DNA of 64,000 nt from Glycomyces luteolus (lineage in GTDB: Bacteria; Actinomycetota; Actinomycetes; Mycobacteriales; Micromonosporaceae), in the NCBI RefSeq assembly GCF_027622875.1, contig NZ_JAPZVP010000009.1, forward strand, positions 36,091-100,090. Reading direction: 5' to 3'. Shown one piece after another: positions 1-8,402 of the stretch (positions are counted from its first letter, which is position 1; every line of letters begins with the position of its first letter). The translations under genes and the position numbers were made by a program. The notes beneath the pieces were generated by a model. That model searched no databases. It was not told where the DNA came from and worked only from the letters and a program-made list of their open reading frames with translations.

Positions 1-16
1 CCTCTCTGCGACTACA

Positions 17-55
17 CCCCCCCCCCCCGGCCCCCCCCCCCCCCCCCCCCCCCCC
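17..55. repeat. Long C homopolymer (C12-GG-C25)
   Basis: A run of 12 C, then GG, then 25 C lies just downstream of the stop codon of the leftward ABC permease gene, within 20 bp of it. Nothing else in the window has a homopolymer of this length. It could be a true slippage-prone tract or a sequencing/assembly artefact at a difficult site. No gene is visible in bases 1-73. Confidence 0.9.
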
Positions 56-73
56 GCCGTTATTGGCTCGCTC

Positions 74-856
74 TTACGCGTCCCGCTTCTTGAACAGCGT
101 CCACGCCGCCGCGATGATGACCGCCGCGAAGCCCGCGAACACCGCGCCCGAACCCCAGCGGTCGAAGAAGTCGAAGTCGGTGCCCATGCCCATGTCAGCC
201 GGCCCCACCGACATCAGCAGCGTTCCAGCCGTGAACGGCAGGAACTTGACCAACGGCACCAGCCAGTCGAGCGTCGGGATCGACGACAGGCCGACGATGA
301 CGTTCTCGATGATCAGCGGCATCAGGAAGATCACCACCAGCGCCGACGGCACTCCCCGGAACAGCAGCCCCAGGCCGAGACCCACCAGCGTGTAGATCAG
401 CGTGTAGATCATGTACCCGAGCAGCGCCGACCGCACCGGGTCGTCGAACAGGCCCGGGACCTCGCCGAAGAAGACCAGGACCACCCCGGCGTTGATCGCC
501 ATGGACACCGCCGTGACCGCGATCGTGGCCGCGGAGACGACCAGGATCTTCGCCAGGATCAGGCGCGACCGCTGCGGCAGCGCCGTGAGCGTCGGCTGGA
601 TCGTGCCGTGCCGGTACTCGTGGCCGGTCGCGAAGATCCCGATGACCGCCATGAACACGGCGAGGAACGGGATGCCGAACGACGCACCGCCGTTGACGGC
701 GAGCGCCACGAACTCCGGGATCAGGTCCTCGTCGGTCGCGGTGAGCCCGAAGATCACCGGGATCGCGGCCGCGGCGAGCAGACCGATGCCGACGAGCCAG
801 TAGGTCGAACGCAGCGTCGTCAGCCGCATCCACTCGAAACGAAGGGCGTCAAGCAT
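74..856 (-). CDS. ABC-2 type transporter permease
   Basis: Membrane subunit of an ABC exporter of about 260 residues with six hydrophobic segments, the first at about residues 20-40 and the last at 235-255. The motif GHEYRHGTIQPTLTALPQRS after the second segment is typical of the cytoplasmic loop of ABC-2 permeases. I chose the ATG at 856, which overlaps the ATPase stop by 8 bp; a GTG four codons upstream (868) is possible. It is the second gene of a leftward two-gene operon with the ATPase. The substrate is unknown; relatives export lantibiotics, antibiotics or lipids. Confidence 0.85.
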   Translation of the reverse strand: MLDALRFEWMRLTTLRSTYWLVGIGLLAAAAIPVIFGLTATDEDLIPEFVALAVNGGASFGIPFLAVFMAVIGIFATGHEYRHGTIQPTLTALPQRSRLILAKILVVSAATIAVTAVSMAINAGVVLVFFGEVPGLFDDPVRSALLGYMIYTLIYTLVGLGLGLLFRGVPSALVVIFLMPLIIENVIVGLSSIPTLDWLVPLVKFLPFTAGTLLMSVGPADMGMGTDFDFFDRWGSGAVFAGFAAVIIAAAWTLFKKRDA

Positions 857-1793
857 TGGCGGAACCACCGGTCTTGGTAGCAGGGGCGATCGGCTCGGCC
901 GCGATGAACTCCTCGGAGGAGCCCGTCGCGGACATGAACGCCTCTTCGAGCGAGGCGCTGCGGGTGGACAGCTCGGACAGCTCGACGTTCTCGGTGAACG
1001 CGAGGTGCCCGACCGCGCCGATCTCCATGCCGGACACGATCAGCTCGCCGTCCTTGCCCTTCGCGACCTCCGCGCCCGCGCCCTCGAGCGCGGCCGTGAA
1101 CCCTTCCGCGCTGGGACTGCGCACGATCACCGTGGACTGCGTGAAGTCACGCACGAACTGGTCGACGTCGCCGTTGAAGATCATGTGGCCGCGGCCGATG
1201 ACCACGAGCTCGTCGGCCATCAGCTGCATCTCCGACAGCAGGTGGCTCGAGACGAAGATGGTGCGTCCCTCGGACGCGAGGTGCTTGAGCATGTCCCGCA
1301 TCCAATGGATGCCGTGCGGGTCGAGGCCGTTCGTCGGCTCGTCGAGCAGCAGAATGCGCGGGTCGCCCAGCAGCGCCTGCGCGAGACCGAGCCGCTGCGC
1401 CATGCCCAGCGAGTAGCCCTTCGGCTTCTTCCGCTTCACGGAGCCGAGGCCGACGAGCTCCATGACCTCGTCGACCCGCTTGTCGCCGACGCCGTTGGCG
1501 CTGGCGAGCATCCGCAGGTGGTTGCGGGCGGAGCGGGTGGGGTGGAACGGCTTCGCCTCGAGGAGGGTGCCGACCTTGTTCATCGGGCGGCGGATGTCGG
1601 TGAAGGCCTCGCCGTCGAAGAGGGTCTGGCCCTCGCCGTGGTCGAGGCCGAGCATCAGCCGCATGGTGGTGGACTTGCCGGAGCCGTTGGGCCCCAGGAA
1701 TCCGGTGACGACGCCGGGCCGGACGTCGAACGACAGGTGGTTGACCGCGACGGTCTTCCGGTATCGCTTGTACAAGCCCTTCGCAGTGATCAT
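849..1793 (-). CDS. ABC transporter ATP-binding protein
   Basis: Cytoplasmic ATPase of a two-component exporter, 314 residues. Walker A GPNGSGKST is at residues 34-42, the signature YSLGMAQ at about 127-133, Walker B ILLLDEPTNGLDPHG from 147, and the H-loop histidine at 184. After residue 215 there is a divergent C-terminal extension ending in a low-complexity Ala/Thr-rich tail, as in the DrrA/BcrA-like drug-resistance ATPases. It is translated with the downstream permease through an 8-bp overlap. No regulator gene is adjacent, so substrate and control are not evident. Confidence 0.9.
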   Translation of the reverse strand: MITAKGLYKRYRKTVAVNHLSFDVRPGVVTGFLGPNGSGKSTTMRLMLGLDHGEGQTLFDGEAFTDIRRPMNKVGTLLEAKPFHPTRSARNHLRMLASANGVGDKRVDEVMELVGLGSVKRKKPKGYSLGMAQRLGLAQALLGDPRILLLDEPTNGLDPHGIHWMRDMLKHLASEGRTIFVSSHLLSEMQLMADELVVIGRGHMIFNGDVDQFVRDFTQSTVIVRSPSAEGFTAALEGAGAEVAKGKDGELIVSGMEIGAVGHLAFTENVELSELSTRSASLEEAFMSATGSSEEFIAAEPIAPATKTGGSANA

Positions 1794-2162
1794 CAGGCTC
1801 CAATCGGACTGAGGGGTAGGGCATGTGCCGAGGCGGGAAAGGTCCCGCGGACGCCGTCAGTCTATGAGGATCGGGGCCCCGTCCACACCGGCTCGCCGAC
1901 GGATTTCGACCTCGTGCCCAGGGAGGAGACCACGCGGGCGGGCAGTACCGGGGTACTACGTGCGGGGGTGAGACCCGCTGGGGGCGGGCACGACGAACAC
2001 CGGTCGTCGCGCGAATTTCGGGCCCCCGGTCAAAACCCTGACATGGGGGTACGACAGTCCCGGGGCCGAAAGCCAGCGCCGGTGAGCGACGACACGGCCA
2101 CGGGCCTCGGACACGCTGGCCGGGGCGGGGCCGGGTGTGGCCAGGTTGTTTAGACTTGTCGG
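1794..2162. other. Divergent intergenic region between ABC operon and cysS
   Basis: About 370 bp with no supportable protein gene. It must hold the promoters of the leftward ABC operon and of rightward cysS. A 14-bp inverted repeat, AGTACC-GG-GGTACT, lies at 1944-1957, about 150 bp before the ABC ATPase start; it is operator-like but I cannot assign a protein to it. Confidence 0.5.
2151..2156 (+). promoter_or_regulatory. Possible -10 box of a leaderless cysS transcript
   Basis: TAGACT ends 6 bp before the GTG start of cysS, the spacing expected if transcription begins at the start codon itself. There is no Shine-Dalgarno sequence before this GTG. No convincing -35 box is seen in the G-rich DNA upstream, so this is suggestive only. 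Confidence 0.35.
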
Positions 2163-3560
2163 GTGAGCCTGCGACTGTACGACACCGGCACCCGATCCGT
2201 CCTCGACTTCCAGCCCCGGAAGCCCGGCGAAGTCGGCGTGTACCTGTGTGGCCTCACCGTCCAGGGACCGCCCCACATCGGGCACCTCCGCTCGGGCATC
2301 TCCTACGACCTGCTCATCCGCTGGCTGCGCCGCAGCGGCTACAAGGTCACTTACGTGCGCAACGTCACCGACATCGACGACAAGATCCTCGTGCGCGGCG
2401 AAGAGCAGGGCCGCCCCTGGTGGTCCATCGCCTACGCGAACGAATGCCTGCTCGCCGACGCCTACGCCGCCCTCGGCGCCGAGCCGCCCACGTACGAGCC
2501 CCGCGCCACCGGCCACATGACCCAGATGATCGACCTCATCTCGGAGCTCATCGACCGCGGCCACGCCTACGTCACCGGCGCGGGCGACGTCTGGTTCGAC
2601 GTCTCCTCCTGGCCCGACTACGGCCAGCTCTCCCACCGCCGACCCGAGGACATGCTCTCCAGCCCCGAGCCCGGCGCGAAACGCGACTCCCGCGACTTCG
2701 GCCTCTGGAAGGCCCACAAACCCGGCGAACCCGCCGACGCCGCCTGGACCTCCCCGTGGGGCCCCGGCCGCCCCGGCTGGCACATCGAGTGCTCCGCGAT
2801 GGCCCGCCGCTACCTCGGCGACGCCTTCGACATCCACGGCGGCGGCACCGACATCATGTTCCCCCACCACGAGAACGAGCTCGCCCAGTCGAGCGCCGCC
2901 GGGCTGCCGTTCACCAAGTACTGGGTGCACGGCGGGATGCTCAACCTCGCGGGCACCAAGATGTCCAAGTCCCTCGGCAACACGCTCTCGATCGGCGCGC
3001 TGGGCGAGAAGGGCTTCAGCAAGGCCGCCATCCGCTACTACCTCTCCAGCGTCCACTACCGCTCCGCCGTCGACTTCTCCGAGGACTCCCTCGGCGAGGC
3101 CCAGTCGGCCTGGGAGCGGCTCTCCAACTTCGTGCACCGCGCGGCCGAGGCGCTCGGCACCGAGGCCACCATCGGCGGCACGATGAGCGGCGACTTCGTC
3201 AACGCCATGGATGACGACCTGAACACACCCGCCGCCATCGCCGCGATCCACGACATGGCCCGCGACGGCAACGCGGCCCTCGATGCGGGCAACGACACCG
3301 CCGCGAGCAGCATCGCGGCCGGTGTGCGAGCTATGCTCGACCAGCTCGGCCTCGACCCGCTCGACCCGCACTGGGACGACCCGGGGGACGCGAAGCTCCA
3401 CGGCGCTGTCGACGCGCTGGTGAAGCTCGCGCTCGAACAGCGCGCCGAGGCCAGGGCCCGCAAGGACTACGCGGCTGCCGATCGCATCCGCGATGAACTC
3501 GCGCACGCCGGCATCACCGTCAAGGACACCCCTCGCGGTCCCGTGTGGACAGTGGACTAG
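2163..3560 (+). CDS. cysS: Cysteinyl-tRNA synthetase
   Basis: Class I aminoacyl-tRNA synthetase charging tRNA-Cys, 465 residues. The HIGH motif is at residues 38-41 (GPPHIGHLR) and KMSKS at 266-270. Zinc ligands are visible as Cys29, Cys210 and His235/236 in PHHENE. The C-terminal part after about 320 is the helical and anticodon-binding region, which separates it from the shorter mycothiol ligase MshC. The GTG start gives the usual N-terminus of actinobacterial CysS. It is followed by rlmB, the common actinobacterial gene order. Confidence 0.97.
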   Translation: MSLRLYDTGTRSVLDFQPRKPGEVGVYLCGLTVQGPPHIGHLRSGISYDLLIRWLRRSGYKVTYVRNVTDIDDKILVRGEEQGRPWWSIAYANECLLADAYAALGAEPPTYEPRATGHMTQMIDLISELIDRGHAYVTGAGDVWFDVSSWPDYGQLSHRRPEDMLSSPEPGAKRDSRDFGLWKAHKPGEPADAAWTSPWGPGRPGWHIECSAMARRYLGDAFDIHGGGTDIMFPHHENELAQSSAAGLPFTKYWVHGGMLNLAGTKMSKSLGNTLSIGALGEKGFSKAAIRYYLSSVHYRSAVDFSEDSLGEAQSAWERLSNFVHRAAEALGTEATIGGTMSGDFVNAMDDDLNTPAAIAAIHDMARDGNAALDAGNDTAASSIAAGVRAMLDQLGLDPLDPHWDDPGDAKLHGAVDALVKLALEQRAEARARKDYAAADRIRDELAHAGITVKDTPRGPVWTVD

Positions 3561-3705
3561 CGAAGCCTGCGGGCCTTGAGCGCGATCTTGTGATCAAGGG
3601 CGAAGCCTGCGAGCGTGTAAGTGTGACCGGCGGTGGCGCCCGCATGCCTGAGACTTCAGGCGAAGCCGCCGCCAGCAACGACCGAGACCTGGGGAACCGA
3701 GACCG

Positions 3706-4716
3706 ATGAGCACCAAGGGTGGACACCCGAACCGCCGCAAGACCTCCAAAGCCGGACCGAAGATCGGTTCCGGCGGCGGCAAGAAGGGCCTGGCCGGCAA
3801 GGGGCGCACCCTCAAAGCCGAGGACCGCCCCTGGCACAAGGAGTACCAGGGCGACGACAAGCCCCGCAAGACCCAGTGGAAGCAGTCCAAGGAGCGCGCC
3901 AAGGCCGCCGCCGAGGGCCGCAGCACCAACATCGGCAAGCCCAGGCCCTCCGGTCCCGCCCGACGCCGCCGCGACGACGAGCCTGAGCTGATCCTCGGCC
4001 GCAACCCCGTCCTCGAGGCCCTGCGCGCCAAGGTCCCCGCCACCGCCCTCTACGTGGCCTTCGGCACCGAGCTCGACGACCGCGTCGCCGAGTCCGTGCG
4101 CCTGGCCGGCAACCGCGACCTCCCCATCAAGGAGCTCGCCCGCCGCGACCTCGACCGCCGCACGAACAACGCGCTCCACCAGGGCATCGGCCTCCAGATC
4201 GAGCCGTACCAGTACAGCGAGTTCGAGGACCTGCTCCACATCAGCAAGACCTCCGGCACCGCACCGCTGCTCGTCGCCCTCGACGGCGTCACCGACCCCC
4301 GCAACCTCGGCGCGATCATCCGCTCCGCCGCCGCCTTCGGCGGTCACGGCCTGATCATCCCGTCGAAGCGCGCCGCGTCCGTGACGGCCGTGGCCTGGCG
4401 CACCAGCGCCGGCGCCGCCGCCCGCCTGCCCGTCGCCAAGGTCGTGAACCTCACCCGCACCATCCAGGCCTGCCAGCAGGCCGGGTTCATGACGGTCGCC
4501 CTCGACGGCGGCGGCGACGTCGACGTCTTCGACCTGCCCGTCGCCACCGACCCGCTCCTCATCGTCGTCGGCGACGAGGGCAAGGGCGTCTCGCGGCTCG
4601 TCGCCGAGACCTGCGACCACATCGCGAGCATCCCGATCGCGAGCGAAGTGGAGTCGCTGAACGCCTCCGTCGCCGCTTCGATCGCCCTCGCCGAAGTCCA
4701 GCGCCAGCGCCGCTGA
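3706..4716 (+). CDS. rlmB: 23S rRNA (guanosine-2'-O-)-methyltransferase, TrmH/SpoU family
   Basis: SPOUT-fold methyltransferase that 2'-O-methylates a guanosine of 23S rRNA (G2251 in E. coli numbering). The three knot motifs are seen: [16 protein letters not shown] from residue 193, VGDEGKGVS near 288, and [19 protein letters not shown] near 311. The first 95 residues are a Lys/Arg/Gly-rich tail typical of actinobacterial members and likely to bind rRNA. The substrate-binding domain precedes the catalytic domain (residues 95-170). It lies 145 bp after cysS and is probably co-expressed with it. Confidence 0.93.
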   Translation: MSTKGGHPNRRKTSKAGPKIGSGGGKKGLAGKGRTLKAEDRPWHKEYQGDDKPRKTQWKQSKERAKAAAEGRSTNIGKPRPSGPARRRRDDEPELILGRNPVLEALRAKVPATALYVAFGTELDDRVAESVRLAGNRDLPIKELARRDLDRRTNNALHQGIGLQIEPYQYSEFEDLLHISKTSGTAPLLVALDGVTDPRNLGAIIRSAAAFGGHGLIIPSKRAASVTAVAWRTSAGAAARLPVAKVVNLTRTIQACQQAGFMTVALDGGGDVDVFDLPVATDPLLIVVGDEGKGVSRLVAETCDHIASIPIASEVESLNASVAASIALAEVQRQRR

Positions 4717-4890
4717 AGCCCGTCCGGCGAAGCCGCCGAAGCCTGGCCGGCGAACCGGAAGACCATTGGCGCCCAGGCGGGGGCCGCCCGCGACCGACCA
4801 CAAACGGTCATCCCGTGACCGCGCGATTCGCCGCATCGGACTAACCTGGAACGACCCTGCACGCCCTAGCGCCCCCGGAGCTGCAACCAC

Positions 4891-7482
4891 ATGCCGGCTG
4901 AATACCTCCTGAGCGTCGACCTCGGCACCTCCCACACCGTGGCGGTGCTGGTGTGGCCCGACGGCCGTACCCGGCCGCTGCTGTTCGACGGCTCCCCGGT
5001 GATGCCCTCGGCCGTGTTCCTCGACCCCGGCGGCACCATCCACACCGGACGCGACGCCGAGCGGCTGGCCCTCACCGCCCCCGAGCGGTTCGAGCCGAAC
5101 CCGAAGCAGCGCATCGCCGACGGCACGCTGCTCCTCGGCGACCGCGAGGTCCCCGTCGCCGGTGCGCTCGCCGCGATCCTCGGCCGCGTCGCCCGCACCG
5201 CCGTCGAATCCATCGGCCACCTGCCGAACACCGTCCTCACCTGCCCGGCCGCCTGGAGCGAGCAGCGCCGCGCCACCCTGCACGACGCGGCCGCCAAAGC
5301 CGGGTACCGGCCGGTCAAGATCCTCACCGAACCCGTTGCGGCAGCGCACTACTACACCTCCCGCCTGTCCCACCCGATGCGCCCGGGCCAGGCCCTCGCC
5401 GTCTTCGACTTCGGCGGCGGCACCCTCGACATCGCCGTCCTCGAACGCCGCCAGGACGGCTCCTTCGGCGTCCTCGCCGACGGCGGCCTGCCCGATCTCG
5501 GCGGCCTCGACTTCGACGCCGCCCTCGTCGCCCACATCGGCGAGACGGTGAAGCAGCGCGAGCCCGACATCTGGAAGCGCCTCGAGAACCCCAGCGGCGC
5601 CAGCGAACTGCGCAACCGCCGTGAACTCTGGGAAGAGGTGCGCGCCGCCAAGGAGATGCTGTCGCGCTCGTCCGTCGCACCCGTCACGGTCCCCGACATG
5701 GCCCAGTCCCTGCACCTCACGCGCGGCGAGCTCGACCAGATCTCCCGCCCGCTGCTCGCGCGCGCCGTCGCCGAGACCCAGCGGGTCTTCGGCCTCACCG
5801 GCCGCCGCCCCGACCAGCTCGCCGGACTGTTCCTCGTGGGCGGCTCCAGCCGGATGCCCATGGTGTCCAAGATGCTCCATGAAGGACTCGGCATCGCGCC
5901 GACGGTCCTCGAGCAGCCCGAACTGCCCGTCAGCGAGGGCGCGGCCCTCGCCTTCGCGGCCCCCGCGCCGGTGACGCCTCCGGCGCAGGTGCCGTCGACG
6001 CCGCCGCAGTCCCCGACGGCCCCGCAGTTCTCCCCGCCGATGCGGTCGGGCAGCCTGCCGCCGGTCACGCCGGGCACTGACGAGACGGTCACGCTGCGCC
6101 GCAGCGGGCCTGAGAAGGCCAAGCGCAAGATCCCTCCGAAGTGGATCGCGATCGCCGCGGTCGTAGTAGTCCTCGCGATCGTGCTGCCGATCGGCTGGTT
6201 CTGGCTGACGAACCCGTACAAGCAAAAGCCCTTCGACGAGGAGCTCGCCCCGGTCGGCGACGTCACCGCCTTCGCGGCGGAGCCCAACGACGGCATCTAC
6301 GAGGTGCGCGTCTGGGAGGACAAGACCCTGTTCGCGTACACGACCGCCTCCGCCGACCCCAGCGGCGAAGAGCTCCACCTGCGCGCCGTCGACACCGCCT
6401 CCGGGTACCCGCTCTGGGAGAGCGACGTGGTCATCCAGGGCACGGGCTGGGACGCGAGCTACTACGTGTCCGACGACCTCCTGGCCTTCTCGCAGGAGGC
6501 CGACTCCAGCAGCGAGACTCCGTACCGCTTCTACTTCCTCGACTGGAAGAACGGCGACACACGCAACACGATCGACAGCTCGGACCGCACGGCCGCCCGC
6601 TCGGGCGACCACCTCGTGATCGCCCCCTTGGGCGGCAACACCTTCACCGTCTACGACGGCGACGGCGAGAAGGTCTCGACCTGGGACCTCGGCAACGCCG
6701 AGGAGAGCGTCACCGTGTCCAATTGGGACCTCGTGGGCACGCCCGAAGACCTCAAGACGCCGTCGACGCGCGCCAACGGCAACGGCCGGGTCTGGGCCGT
6801 CACGAGCGACAACGTCGCGCACGTCTACGACCTCGAATCCGGCGAGTCCGTGGCCGAGAAGGAGGTCCAGACCGTCGACGACCTGTACTTCGCCTGGGAC
6901 AACCTGCTCTACGTGGCCGTCGACAAGGAGACCGGCTACGACCTCAACGTCTACGACATCGACGAGGGCCTGTCCCGTGTGGACGAGGAGACCATCACCT
7001 CGGAAACACCCGCGCCCGACCAGGTCAAGGCCTGCGGCGAGGAGCTGGTGTGCGTGCGCGAACCGGTCGAAGGCGTCACGGACGTCTACACCTGGCAGGT
7101 CTACCACCCGGAGAAGCAGGAGATCGTACACGTCTTCGACGAACGGGAGTACCGCTACATCTCCCCGCTGGGCGACCGCCTGATGGTCGAGCACTACGAA
7201 GGCGACGACGTGCGCACCCAGATCTACGACAAGGGCTTCGACACGGTCGGGAACAGCACCGACGACGACGATTTCGAAGCGATCGACGGCGGCAGCGCCC
7301 TCACCTGGCCCGCGGCCTCCGGCTTCAGCGCCAACACCGGCAACGTGGTCGGTCTCGGCCGCGACGGGACCCGCACCTCCCTGCGCACCGACCTCGAGGT
7401 CTACTCCTGCGACGCCAGCGACACCCGCCTCGCCTGCCTGACCCTCGAAGGGATGCAGGTCTTCTCGTTCAGAGACGCCTAG
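4891..7482 (+). CDS. Membrane-anchored Hsp70-like protein with extracytoplasmic beta-propeller
   Basis: An 863-residue fusion. Residues 1-365 are an actin/Hsp70-type ATPase: phosphate-1 motif SVDLGTSHTVAVL near residue 7, phosphate-2 AVFDFGGGTLDIAVL near 170, adenosine motif LFLVGGSSRMP near 313. There is no Hsp70 substrate-binding domain. A Pro-rich linker follows, then one membrane helix (about residues 415-437, WIAIAAVVVVLAIVLPIGWF). The remaining 425 residues are predicted outside the cell and look like a PQQ/WD-type beta-propeller, with repeated Asp-rich blades such as LRAVDTASGYPLWESDVV and VYDLESGESVAEKEV. Function is unknown; the layout suggests a sensor that couples an outside ligand to an inside ATPase. 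Confidence 0.8.
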   Translation: MPAEYLLSVDLGTSHTVAVLVWPDGRTRPLLFDGSPVMPSAVFLDPGGTIHTGRDAERLALTAPERFEPNPKQRIADGTLLLGDREVPVAGALAAILGRVARTAVESIGHLPNTVLTCPAAWSEQRRATLHDAAAKAGYRPVKILTEPVAAAHYYTSRLSHPMRPGQALAVFDFGGGTLDIAVLERRQDGSFGVLADGGLPDLGGLDFDAALVAHIGETVKQREPDIWKRLENPSGASELRNRRELWEEVRAAKEMLSRSSVAPVTVPDMAQSLHLTRGELDQISRPLLARAVAETQRVFGLTGRRPDQLAGLFLVGGSSRMPMVSKMLHEGLGIAPTVLEQPELPVSEGAALAFAAPAPVTPPAQVPSTPPQSPTAPQFSPPMRSGSLPPVTPGTDETVTLRRSGPEKAKRKIPPKWIAIAAVVVVLAIVLPIGWFWLTNPYKQKPFDEELAPVGDVTAFAAEPNDGIYEVRVWEDKTLFAYTTASADPSGEELHLRAVDTASGYPLWESDVVIQGTGWDASYYVSDDLLAFSQEADSSSETPYRFYFLDWKNGDTRNTIDSSDRTAARSGDHLVIAPLGGNTFTVYDGDGEKVSTWDLGNAEESVTVSNWDLVGTPEDLKTPSTRANGNGRVWAVTSDNVAHVYDLESGESVAEKEVQTVDDLYFAWDNLLYVAVDKETGYDLNVYDIDEGLSRVDEETITSETPAPDQVKACGEELVCVREPVEGVTDVYTWQVYHPEKQEIVHVFDEREYRYISPLGDRLMVEHYEGDDVRTQIYDKGFDTVGNSTDDDDFEAIDGGSALTWPAASGFSANTGNVVGLGRDGTRTSLRTDLEVYSCDASDTRLACLTLEGMQVFSFRDA

Positions 7483-7488
7483 CGGACC

Positions 7489-7513
7489 GGCCGCGCAGTC
7501 CGACTGCGCGGCC
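7489..7513 (+). terminator. Hairpin after the Hsp70-like gene
   Basis: GGCCGCGCAG, loop TCCGA, CTGCGCGGCC begins 7 bp after the stop codon. There is no T-run, so it would be a GC-hairpin type terminator. Confidence 0.55.
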
Positions 7514-7596
7514 CCGACGCTCGCTCCCAGGGCGCGAACGCGCCCTCGCCACGCAGCGACTCCCGGCACGCCGCGAGCGGGTCCACACCGGTGTCG

Positions 7597-7619
7597 GGAG
7601 GCCGCAGGGAGCGGCCTCC
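7597..7619 (-). terminator. Hairpin downstream of the leftward membrane protein gene
   Basis: GGAGGCCGC, loop AGGGA, GCGGCCTCC lies 15 bp beyond the stop of the leftward gene, between two convergent genes. No T-run is present. Confidence 0.5.
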
Positions 7620-7633
7620 GGGAGTCGAATCGG

Positions 7634-8224
7634 TCAGACGGTGCGGCCGCGTCTGACTCGCGCCCACCACAGGATCTGGAGCAGCGCGCCGAGCGCGGGC
7701 AGGCCGAGGAACGCCCAGGCGAACAGCTCGTCCTTCGTCACCCAGTCGATGCCCGGGTAGTACGAGGTCTCCGAGTGCAGCACCCGCAGGCCGATCCCGA
7801 TGACCACGCAGGCGAGCGCGGCCGCGCCGTACGCGATCCGCCGCCCCGGCAGCGGCACGGCGGCGGCGATGAACACCGCGGCGGCGGCCAGATAGATGAC
7901 CGTGAACCCGACCGGCGCGGGGCCTTCCCTGCTGATCATGAAGGCCAGCACGGTGATGTAGAGCGCGACGGCCCCGGACAGCAGCGCGCCGCCTTCGGCG
8001 ACGTACGTGTCGACGCGCGGCCGCGGCATCCGCCACGACACCCAGAGGAGCCACGGCGCGGGCAGCGCCAGGATGACGCTGTGCGCGACCATGCCCGGCG
8101 TCCCCCCGTTCCCCAGGAAGAGCATGGCCAAGAAGGCCAGGAACCAGACCACAGGCGCAACCGCCCAGGCCACGACGGACTTGACGCGACCAGTGCGGTC
8201 GACGGTGTTCGATGCAGCGTTCAT
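7634..8224 (-). CDS. Predicted multi-pass membrane protein
   Basis: About 196 residues with six hydrophobic segments (for example VVAWAVAPVVWFLAFLAMLF near the N-terminus) and short charged loops. No known domain is recognised. I chose the ATG at 8224 (MNAASNTVD); an in-frame GTG at 8293 would add 23 residues with no hydrophobic or conserved character. The gene is convergent with the Hsp70-like gene and stands alone. Function unknown. Confidence 0.65.
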   Translation of the reverse strand: MNAASNTVDRTGRVKSVVAWAVAPVVWFLAFLAMLFLGNGGTPGMVAHSVILALPAPWLLWVSWRMPRPRVDTYVAEGGALLSGAVALYITVLAFMISREGPAPVGFTVIYLAAAAVFIAAAVPLPGRRIAYGAAALACVVIGIGLRVLHSETSYYPGIDWVTKDELFAWAFLGLPALGALLQILWWARVRRGRTV

Positions 8225-8402
8225 GGGACCAGTCTTGCAACCCTGAGCAAGCGCTCCGCTACCAAATTCGTGCCATCGTTGTAGGGTCCCCACAGCAAAG
8301 CCCCACCCGTTGCCCGCTTATCGCCGCCTTTTTTCTAGGTTTCCGCCAAACGATGTCAGAGTCGAGGTCCGTTGCGATCCGAACCTGCCGCTGCCGAGTC
8401 GC

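Noticed and set aside
3520-7569. Very long open frame (over 1,300 codons) on the minus strand opposite rlmB and the Hsp70-like gene
   Set aside because: It is antisense to two well-supported genes, is Gly/Val/Ala/Asp-rich without any domain, and is the usual shadow of GC-rich third positions.
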